From an uncultured Burkholderiales bacterium (GTDB lineage: Bacteria; Pseudomonadota; Gammaproteobacteria; Burkholderiales; Burkholderiaceae_C), in assembly GCA_903887655.1 (NCBI GenBank), contig CAISQQ010000384.1:1-6560 (forward strand): 6,560 bases of DNA, written 5' to 3'. Every line of letters begins with the position of its first letter. Within the stretch, counting starts at the first letter, position 1. The notes beneath the pieces are model-generated. The model did not search any database and was not told where the DNA came from. It saw nothing but the letters and a program-made list of their open reading frames with translations. This document shows, in pieces, positions 1 to 5,817 of this stretch. Made by a program: the position numbers and the translations under genes.

Positions 1-36
1 CCGAAGCGCCATGCCCGCTCATTTGTTGCTCACCCC

Positions 37-1041
37 ATGAGGCACCCCCGCGACGTTTTGCTCGGTGCGCAGGCTGCTCGTGTGCGTTTGCCCGTGTGCG
101 ACCATTACAGCGGTGTGCTCGCGCGCATGGAAAAGAGCTTGCTGCTGCAGTCCCAGATGATCAAGGACACGGGTGCTTGTGTCTTTGATGTCACCTTGGA
201 TTGTGAAGATGGCGCGAGTGTGGGCGGCGAGCGCGATCACGCTCTGCTCGTGAGCGAGTTGATTGCCAAGCGAGGCCCACTCGCGAGAGTGGCCGCTCGC
301 ATCCATGCGGTGGACCATCCGCATTTTGAAGCGGACGTGGAGCTGATTGTGGGTTCGGTGGGTTCACTGATGAGCCATGTGATGATTCCCAAAGTGGAGT
401 GTGTCCAAGACATCCAAACGGTGGCCCACGCTTTAGACCGCGTGGGCGCTCATCAATTGCCCATCCACGCGCTCATTGAGTCCCCCCAAGCCGTGCATCA
501 AGCCTTTGATATTGCCGCCCATCCCAGGGTGGAGTCTTTGAGTTTTGGGCTGATGGATTTTGTGTCTTCCCACGCGGGCGCCATTCCGGAGTGGGGCATG
601 ACGATGTCGGGCCAATTCAAGCATCCCTTGATTGTTCGGGCCAAAATGGAAATTGCCAGCGCTTGTCACGCCCATGGCAAAACGCCCGCTCACGGCGTGG
701 TCACCGAGATCAATGACCTCGCCGCCATCAAGCAAAGTGCATCAGAGGCTCACGAGCGTTTGGGCTATCCGCGAATGTGGAGCATCCATCCGTCCCAAAT
801 TGAGCCCATTGTTGAGGCCATGACGCCCAGCCAAGATGCCATCCAAGAGGCCAGCGCCATCGTCTTGGCGGCGCAAGCGGCCGATTGGGGACCCATTCGC
901 TTTGAGGGTCGTTTGCACGACCGTGCGAGTTTTCGCTATTACTGGCAGGTGCTCGAGCGCGCCCATGACACGGCTCGGCCCATGCCGCCAGAGTCACAGG
1001 TCTTTTTTGAGCCGGTGTTTGGCCAAGGAGTCAACGCATGA
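37..1041 (+). CDS. CitE-like CoA-ester lyase (HpcH/HpaI aldolase/citrate lyase beta family)
   Basis: Probable cytoplasmic Mg2+-dependent lyase acting on a CoA thioester such as malyl-CoA, citramalyl-CoA or a related 3-hydroxyacyl-CoA; the substrate cannot be read from sequence. Family motifs seen in order are the D-x-x-L-D-C-E-D-G-A segment (51-60), Arg88 in RIH (CoA/substrate arginine), MIPKVE (116-121), Glu148 in ALIES and Asp174 in FGLMDF (the Mg-binding acid pair), and the C-terminal IHPSQ (250-254). The DCEDG form recalls CLYBL-type citramalyl-CoA lyases more than CitE of the citrate lyase complex. No citrate lyase alpha or gamma subunit gene is adjacent, so a true citrate lyase role is unlikely. 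At 334 aa it is slightly longer than typical CitE (about 290-300). The reading frame is open back to base 1 and the ATG at 37 lacks a good Shine-Dalgarno, so the real start may lie before the window. The stop overlaps the next start by ATGA, pointing to co-translation with the acnB cluster. Confidence 0.87.
   Translation: MRHPRDVLLGAQAARVRLPVCDHYSGVLARMEKSLLLQSQMIKDTGACVFDVTLDCEDGASVGGERDHALLVSELIAKRGPLARVAARIHAVDHPHFEADVELIVGSVGSLMSHVMIPKVECVQDIQTVAHALDRVGAHQLPIHALIESPQAVHQAFDIAAHPRVESLSFGLMDFVSSHAGAIPEWGMTMSGQFKHPLIVRAKMEIASACHAHGKTPAHGVVTEINDLAAIKQSASEAHERLGYPRMWSIHPSQIEPIVEAMTPSQDAIQEASAIVLAAQAADWGPIRFEGRLHDRASFRYYWQVLERAHDTARPMPPESQVFFEPVFGQGVNA
1025..1030 (+). promoter_or_regulatory. 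Shine-Dalgarno of the unknown exported protein
   Basis: AAGGAG lies 7 nt before the ATG at 1038, inside the last codons of the lyase gene. It supports the ATGA overlap start over any internal start, and suggests that translation of the two genes is coupled. Confidence 0.7.
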
Positions 1042-1940
1042 AGAGTTTCTTGAGTCGACTGCTGCCTCATTCACCCCATCGCTTGAGCTGGGTGGCGTTG
1101 GGCTTGGTCGTGAGCCTTTTCGCAGAGCGAGCTCTCTCACAGCAGCTCAAAGCTGATCCTGCCCCGGCCACGCAGGGTTCAGGCGCAGTGCACGCGTCCA
1201 AACCAGTGGATCAAAAAGCAGCACTGTCCCCGGCCAAGAAGTCCAACCCAAGCGCTGCTGGTGTGCCCCCTCACATCCCCAATGCCTACGAATTGGGCTT
1301 GGCCAAGCCTTATGAGCCCAGCGCCGCGCCCGTGTTGGGGGCTGCCCAGACGGCTACGGCTGCCCCGCAAGCGCCGAGCCCGCGCAACGCGCAGCTGGCG
1401 TACCCCGCAGCAGCTGGCGCGGACTCACCCGCCAGTGCGCCTGGGGCGATCACATTCTCCTCGGCAACCTCGGTGGTCCCGGCCAGTACCGTGAGCCCCA
1501 TCACCCGAGCGGTGTTGCCCACTGCGCAGCCCAATCTCTCCAACCCAACTCCCGCCCCATCCAAAGATCCCTCGATGGCCATTGCCTCGCAAGTTCAAAC
1601 GGGTCATTTCCCTTGTGAGCTCGGACAGTCCATCGATTTGAAAGAGGTCGCTGGTGAGTTGGGTCATTACACCTTGAGTTTGAAGGGGCGCGTCTACGCC
1701 ATGGTGCCCATGGTGTCGCAAACCGGCGCCATCATGCTCGAAGACGTCAAGAATGGACTGAAATGGATTCAGTTGTCCAACAAGTCCATGCTCTTGAACA
1801 GCAAGCTTGGGCAACGCATGGCCGATGAGTGCCAAAGTCCAAGTCAAATTCAAGAAGCCAGAAACCAAAAACTTCACCCACCTCAGCATTTGCTGGCCCC
1901 CAAGGGTGAGAGTCAATACACCATCAATGTTGTTAACTAG
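1038..1940 (+). CDS. Exported Pro/Ala-rich protein of unknown function, between the CoA-ester lyase and acnB
   Basis: I do not recognise a named family. Three parts are visible in 300 aa. Residues 1-34 form a signal-peptide-like N terminus: basic start, hydrophobic run at 17-28, probable cleavage near ALS/QQ at 34-35. Residues 36-190 are low complexity, rich in Ala, Pro and Ser, and probably disordered like a periplasmic linker. Residues 191-268 look like a small folded, beta-rich domain bounded by Cys193 and Cys265, the only two cysteines, which could form a disulfide in the periplasm. Key stretches there are YTLSLKGRVYAM, TGAIMLEDV, GLKWIQL and ADEC. The tail 269-300 is polar. The Cys-bounded beta pattern faintly recalls MliC-type lysozyme-inhibitor domains, but this is only an impression. 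The gene overlaps the lyase gene by ATGA and ends 9 nt before acnB, so it is almost certainly co-transcribed with these cytoplasmic-enzyme genes, although its product is apparently exported. Confidence 0.82.
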   Translation: MKSFLSRLLPHSPHRLSWVALGLVVSLFAERALSQQLKADPAPATQGSGAVHASKPVDQKAALSPAKKSNPSAAGVPPHIPNAYELGLAKPYEPSAAPVLGAAQTATAAPQAPSPRNAQLAYPAAAGADSPASAPGAITFSSATSVVPASTVSPITRAVLPTAQPNLSNPTPAPSKDPSMAIASQVQTGHFPCELGQSIDLKEVAGELGHYTLSLKGRVYAMVPMVSQTGAIMLEDVKNGLKWIQLSNKSMLLNSKLGQRMADECQSPSQIQEARNQKLHPPQHLLAPKGESQYTINVVN

Positions 1941-1943
1941 GAG
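1939..1943 (+). promoter_or_regulatory. acnB Shine-Dalgarno overlapping the preceding stop codon
   Basis: AGGAG, 6 nt before the acnB ATG at 1950, begins within the TAG stop (1938-1940) of the upstream gene. Ribosomes terminating upstream would sit on this site, which favours translational coupling. It also fixes the acnB start. Confidence 0.75.
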
Positions 1944-1949
1944 ATCAAA

Positions 1950-4535
1950 ATGTTGAAAGCTTATCGTGAACTCGCCAGTGAAAGACTGGCCTTGGGAATT
2001 CCTCCCTTGCCCCTGTCGGCTCAGCAAACCGCTGAGTTGGTGGCTTTGTTTAAAAACCCCCCGAAGGGTGAAGAAGACGAGTTGCTTCACTTGATGACGT
2101 ACCGAGTGCCGGCCGGTGTGGATGATGCGGCCAAAGTGAAGGCCTCCTATTTGGCACAAGTGACCAAGGGCACTGAAGTGACTCCTTTATTGAGCCGACA
2201 AGCGGCCACCCATTTGCTGGGCACCATGCTTGGGGGCTACAACCTCACGCCTTTGATTGATCTCTTGGATGACAAAGACGCGCTGGTGGCTCAAGAAGCG
2301 GCCAACGCCCTCAAATTCACGTTGTTGATGTTTGATCAATTCCATGATGTTCAAGAAAAAGCCGAGCACGGTAATGCTTACGCCAAAGAGGTGGTGAAGT
2401 CATGGGCCGAGGCCGAATGGTTTACCCGTCACCCCGAGTTGGCCAAGAGCATCAAACTCACCGTCTTTAAAGTCACGGGCGAGACCAATACGGATGACTT
2501 GTCGCCCGCCCCTGACGCCTGGAGTCGCCCAGATATTCCATTGCATGCTTTGGCCATGCTTAAAAATAAGCGCGATGGCATCACGCCTGAAGAAGATGGC
2601 AAACGCGGCCCCATCAAGTTCATCGAAGATTTGCGCGCCAGAGGCCATTTGGTGGCCTATGTGGGAGACGTGGTAGGAACCGGCTCGAGCCGCAAATCGG
2701 CCACCAACTCGGTGCTGTGGTTCACCGGTGAGGACATTCCTTACGTGCCCAACAAGCGGTTTGGAGGTGTGTGTTTGGGCAACAAAATTGCCCCTATTTT
2801 CTACAACACCATGGAAGATGCCGGCGCTTTACCCATCGAGCTCGATGTCAGTCAGATGAACATGGGCGACGAAATCGAGTTGCGTCCTTACGAGGGCAAA
2901 GCGCTCAAAGACGGCAAAGTCATTGCTGAATTTGTCATCAAAAGCGAGGTGCTCTTTGACGAAGTTCGTGCCGGTGGGCGCATTCCTTTGATCATTGGCA
3001 GAGCCTTGACGGCCAAAGCACGTGAGGCTTTGGGACTGCCCGCCTCCACCCAATTCAGATTGCCCAGCCCTCCAGAGGCGACAAAAACCGGCTTCACGCT
3101 GGCGCAAAAAATCGTGGGCCGTGCTTGTGGCTTGCCCGAGGGCCAAGGCGTCTTGCCTGGCACGTATTGTGAGCCACGCATGACGTCGGTGGGCTCTCAA
3201 GACACCACAGGACCCATGACCCGAGATGAGTTGAAAGACTTGGCTTGTTTGGGCTTCAGTGCCGATTTGGTCATGCAGTCGTTTTGCCACACCGCGGCTT
3301 ATCCAAAGCCTGTGGATGTGCTCACCCAGCACGAGTTGCCCGATTTCATGAGCACGCGCGGCGGCGTCTCCTTAAAGCCTGGTGACGGCATCATTCACTC
3401 GTGGCTCAACCGCATGTTGTTGCCCGACACAGTGGGCACCGGTGGAGACTCACACACCCGCTTTCCGATTGGTTTGAGTTTTCCTGCCGGCTCGGGTTTG
3501 GTGGCTTTTGCCGCGGCCACGGGTGTGATGCCGCTTGACATGCCAGAGTCAGTGCTGGTGCGTTTCAAAGGCAAGATGCAGCCAGGGGTGACCTTGCGCG
3601 ACTTGGTTCACGCCATTCCTTTGTACGCCATCAAGCAAGGTCATTTGACGGTGGAGAAAAAGAACAAGAAAAATGTGTTCTCGGGTCGAATTTTGGAAAT
3701 TGAAGGCTTGTCTGAGCTCAAAGTCGAGCAAGCTTTTGAATTGGCCGATGCCTCCGCCGAGCGCAGCTCAGCGGGCTGCACCGTGCATTTGTCCAAGGAG
3801 CCTGTGATTGAGTACTTGCAAAGCAATATTGTGCTGCTCAAAAATTTGATTGCCCAAGGCTACAACGATGCACGCACCTTGCGTCGACGCATCAAATCCA
3901 TGGAAGACTGGTTGGCCAATCCCCAGTTGTTGCGCGCCGATGCGAATGCTCAATACACCGCCGTCATTGAAATTGACATGTCAGAGATCACCGAGCCCAT
4001 CGTTTGCTGTCCCAACGACCCCGATGATGCAAAAACCCTGTCAGATGTGGCTGGCGCCACGATCGATGAGGTCTTCATCGGCTCATGCATGACCAATATT
4101 GGACACTTCAGGGCAGCCTCCAAACTCTTGGAAGGGCTGCACGACATCCCCGTGAAACTCTGGATGGCGCCGCCCACCAAAATGGACAAGGACCAACTCA
4201 CCGAAGAGGGTCACTATGGCGTCTTTGGTGCGGCGGGTGCACGCATGGAGATGCCCGGCTGCTCCTTGTGCATGGGCAACCAAGCCCAGGTCAAAGAGGG
4301 TGCCACGGTCATGTCAACGAGTACACGCAACTTCCCCAACCGTTTGGGTAAAAATACCTTTGTGTACTTGGGCTCTGCCGAATTGGCCGCAACTTGCTCC
4401 AAGCTCGGACGCATTCCCACGCGTGAAGAGTATTTGAGCAACGTGGGCGCCATCAATCAAAATTCAGCCAACATCTACAAGTACCTCAATTTTGACCAGA
4501 TTGACAGCTTCCAAAAAGCGGCTCAAACGGTTTAA
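1950..4535 (+). CDS. acnB: Bifunctional aconitate hydratase 2 / 2-methylisocitrate dehydratase
   Basis: Cytoplasmic [4Fe-4S] enzyme that isomerises citrate to isocitrate via cis-aconitate in the TCA cycle. The AcnB family also hydrates 2-methyl-cis-aconitate in propionate breakdown. At 861 aa it is full length (E. coli AcnB is about 865). The AcnB-type domain order is present: an N-terminal HEAT-like helical domain (about 1-160), then the swivel domain (about 160-370) with GTGSSRKSATNSVLW at 243-257, then the three catalytic domains. GGDSHTRFPIGLSF is at 498-511. The three cluster cysteines are Cys713 (GSCMTN) and Cys771/Cys774 (GCSLCMGN), matching the E. coli Cys710/769/772 pattern. The substrate-binding STSTRNFPNRLG is at 790-801. 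The N-terminal HEAT and swivel placement separates AcnB from AcnA, where the swivel domain is C-terminal. No frameshift or missing key residue is seen. It is the last gene of the unit, followed by a strong terminator. In other bacteria apo-AcnB binds mRNA when iron is low; nothing here tests that. Confidence 0.98.
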   Translation: MLKAYRELASERLALGIPPLPLSAQQTAELVALFKNPPKGEEDELLHLMTYRVPAGVDDAAKVKASYLAQVTKGTEVTPLLSRQAATHLLGTMLGGYNLTPLIDLLDDKDALVAQEAANALKFTLLMFDQFHDVQEKAEHGNAYAKEVVKSWAEAEWFTRHPELAKSIKLTVFKVTGETNTDDLSPAPDAWSRPDIPLHALAMLKNKRDGITPEEDGKRGPIKFIEDLRARGHLVAYVGDVVGTGSSRKSATNSVLWFTGEDIPYVPNKRFGGVCLGNKIAPIFYNTMEDAGALPIELDVSQMNMGDEIELRPYEGKALKDGKVIAEFVIKSEVLFDEVRAGGRIPLIIGRALTAKAREALGLPASTQFRLPSPPEATKTGFTLAQKIVGRACGLPEGQGVLPGTYCEPRMTSVGSQDTTGPMTRDELKDLACLGFSADLVMQSFCHTAAYPKPVDVLTQHELPDFMSTRGGVSLKPGDGIIHSWLNRMLLPDTVGTGGDSHTRFPIGLSFPAGSGLVAFAAATGVMPLDMPESVLVRFKGKMQPGVTLRDLVHAIPLYAIKQGHLTVEKKNKKNVFSGRILEIEGLSELKVEQAFELADASAERSSAGCTVHLSKEPVIEYLQSNIVLLKNLIAQGYNDARTLRRRIKSMEDWLANPQLLRADANAQYTAVIEIDMSEITEPIVCCPNDPDDAKTLSDVAGATIDEVFIGSCMTNIGHFRAASKLLEGLHDIPVKLWMAPPTKMDKDQLTEEGHYGVFGAAGARMEMPGCSLCMGNQAQVKEGATVMSTSTRNFPNRLGKNTFVYLGSAELAATCSKLGRIPTREEYLSNVGAINQNSANIYKYLNFDQIDSFQKAAQTV

Positions 4536-4540
4536 TGGGT

Positions 4541-4554
4541 GCGCCAAAAGGCGC
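4541..4554 (+). repeat. Small hairpin just after acnB
   Basis: GCGCC and GGCGC form a perfect 5-bp stem around an AAAA loop, starting 5 bases after the acnB stop. No T-tract follows, so it is not a terminator alone. It could stabilise the acnB mRNA 3' end or be chance. Confidence 0.35.
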
Positions 4555-4609
4555 TCTCCATGCTTGGGGTGACCTGTCCGGTTTGAGCATCATCTGGCCT
4601 TGGTCAATG

Positions 4610-4644
4610 AAGCGGGCCCGTTGCAAGACGGGCCTGCTTTTTTT
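4610..4644 (+). terminator. Rho-independent terminator of the acnB operon
   Basis: The arm at 4610-4620 pairs with 4629-4639 to give an 11-bp, GC-rich stem with one G-U pair and an 8-nt loop (TTGCAAGA). The T-tract at 4638-4644 (seven T) follows directly. It lies 75 bases after the acnB stop and should separate the acnB unit from panB. In the reverse orientation no comparable U-tract follows the stem, so it looks one-directional. Confidence 0.88.
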
Positions 4645-4661
4645 GGGGCAAGTGATGGATG

Positions 4662-4702
4662 TCAACCCGCATTGTGCCCGGGACTCACCCGTGTTGGGTT
4701 GA
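4662..4702. repeat. Nested inverted repeat upstream of the panB promoter
   Basis: TCAACCC (4662-4668) is mirrored perfectly by GGGTTGA (4696-4702) across a 27-nt spacer. That spacer holds a smaller inverted pair, CGGG (4679-4682) and CCCG (4688-4691). There is no T-tract, so it does not look like a terminator. Its position about 30 bases before the proposed -10 suits an operator or an RNA structure, but no known regulator site is recognised. Confidence 0.35.
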
Positions 4703-4730
4703 TGGGGATGGTTCGGCGTGGCCTTTGCAC

Positions 4731-4739
4731 TGTTAAAAT
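4731..4739 (+). promoter_or_regulatory. Putative extended -10 promoter of panB
   Basis: TGTTAAAAT fits TGn-TATAAT with one mismatch (TAAAAT at 4734-4739). The -35 position (around 4711-4716) is poor, as is common for extended -10 promoters. Transcription would start near 4746, leaving a leader of only about 18 nt before the panB GTG. Its place directly after the upstream terminator supports a promoter here, but this is prediction from pattern only. Confidence 0.45.
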
Positions 4740-4763
4740 TCGATCAAACTTCATGACCCGCCT

Positions 4764-5648
4764 GTGACGCAATCCATTTCCCCCAAAGACTTTTCTGCCT
4801 ATGGCTCTTTTCCGCCAGATGCACCGTTGGTCAAGCGCAAAGCGGTGAATTTGCCGCGCTTGGCGCAGATGCATGCCAGTGGCGAAAAAATCTCAATGCT
4901 CACCGCTTACGACGCCACCTTTGCGGCCATGGCTGAGGTGGCTGGCGTCGATACCTTGCTCGTCGGAGACTCCTTGGGGATGGTCTGCCAAGGCAACGAG
5001 AGTACGCTGGCCGTGACCCTGGAGGACGTGTGTTACCACACCCAATGTGTCTCGCGTGGCCTCAGGAGAAGTCAAGGGGGTGCATGGTTGATTGCCGATT
5101 TGCCGTTTGGCACCTACCAGGAATCTTCCGAGCAAGCCATTCGTTCGGCCAGTGCCTTGATGAGGGCTGGGGCTCACATGGTCAAACTCGAGGGCGGGGG
5201 GTGGACCAGCGAGATCGTGGCTTTCTTGGTGGAGCGTGGTATTCCCGTTTGCGCCCATTTGGGGCTCACGCCACAAACGGTGTTTGCGCTGGGCGGCTAC
5301 CGCGTTCAAGGCAAAGACGCCGACAGCGCCCGCGTTTTGCTCGATCATGCAAAATCCTTGGAAGAGGCAGGGGCCAGTTTGATGGTGCTCGAGATGGTGC
5401 CTCACGTGTTGGCGTCCCAAATCACGCAAGCCTTGACACGCTGCGCGACCATTGGAATTGGCGCGGGCAGCGGGACCTCGGGTCAGGTCTTGGTGATGCA
5501 CGACATGCTGGGCATGAACTTGGGTAAGATGCCCAAATTTGTGCGCAACTTCATGGTGGGCCAAGATGGCGTGCTCTCGGCCATGAAAGCCTACGTTCAA
5601 GCGGTCAAAGAGGGGACTTTCCCTGACAACCTCACGCATGCTTGGTAA
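4764..5648 (+). CDS. panB: 3-methyl-2-oxobutanoate hydroxymethyltransferase (ketopantoate hydroxymethyltransferase)
   Basis: Cytoplasmic enzyme that transfers a hydroxymethyl group from 5,10-methylene-THF to 2-oxoisovalerate, giving ketopantoate, the first committed step towards pantothenate and CoA. PanB landmarks are all present: LTAYD (46-50), VGDSLGM with Mg ligand Asp69, IADLPFG with Asp112, MVKLEGG with Lys141 and Glu143, CAHLGLTPQ (163-171), GGYRVQG (177-183), VLEMVP with the catalytic-position Glu210, GIGAGSGTSGQVLVMHD (231-247) and PKFVRNF (257-263). At 294 aa it is longer than E. coli PanB (264) because of an N-terminal extension of roughly 27 residues. The start is GTG: an in-frame TAA at 4734 leaves no upstream ATG, and the next internal ATG (residue 36) would cut into the conserved N-terminal helix. 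No clear Shine-Dalgarno is seen. panC, panD and panE are not adjacent in the window, so it appears to stand alone. Confidence 0.96.
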   Translation: MTQSISPKDFSAYGSFPPDAPLVKRKAVNLPRLAQMHASGEKISMLTAYDATFAAMAEVAGVDTLLVGDSLGMVCQGNESTLAVTLEDVCYHTQCVSRGLRRSQGGAWLIADLPFGTYQESSEQAIRSASALMRAGAHMVKLEGGGWTSEIVAFLVERGIPVCAHLGLTPQTVFALGGYRVQGKDADSARVLLDHAKSLEEAGASLMVLEMVPHVLASQITQALTRCATIGIGAGSGTSGQVLVMHDMLGMNLGKMPKFVRNFMVGQDGVLSAMKAYVQAVKEGTFPDNLTHAW

Positions 5649-5759
5649 CAGCGAATAACCCTTTATTTTTGGGGTCAACGACTCAGCTGCAAAGCCATCT
5701 TGTTGTCGTACCGCCAAGCGTCGTCTTGCTCCTGAGCTCGGCGGTGTTTGCCCTCTTTC

Positions 5760-5775
5760 CAATGCCCTTGCATTG
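5760..5775. repeat. Short perfect inverted repeat upstream of the TRAP binding-protein gene
   Basis: CAATGC and GCATTG form a perfect 6-bp inverted repeat around CCTT, ending 42 bases before the ATG at 5818. A smaller pair, CTGC (5783-5786) and GCAG (5792-5795), follows. Together they sit where an operator could lie, but no regulator family is recognised and no good -35/-10 pair was found. Elsewhere in the 5649-5817 gap there is only a long-loop ACCGCC/GGCGGT pair (5710-5715, 5740-5745). Confidence 0.3.
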
Positions 5776-5805
5776 CTGTAGTCTGCCAGTTGCAGTTTAA
5801 CCACC

Positions 5806-5810
5806 AGGAG
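5806..5810 (+). promoter_or_regulatory. Shine-Dalgarno of the TRAP binding-protein gene
   Basis: AGGAG lies 7 nt before the ATG at 5818 and decides the start, which puts the signal peptide at the exact N terminus. Confidence 0.75.
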
Positions 5811-5817
5811 ATTTTCC

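Noticed and set aside
1425..2159. 244-codon minus-strand open frame across the unknown gene and the acnB start
   Set aside because: It spans two genes with good ribosome binding sites on the other strand, and the translation is compositionally odd with no domain seen.
4535..4702. Possible 55-codon ORF starting in the acnB stop (TAATG)
   Set aside because: It runs through the Rho-independent terminator at 4610-4644, has no Shine-Dalgarno of its own, and its translation resembles nothing known. A message from acnB would end inside it.
5656..5676. Possible terminator after panB (ACCC, T-rich loop, GGGT)
   Set aside because: The stem is only 4 bp and the T-rich part is in the loop rather than after the stem.
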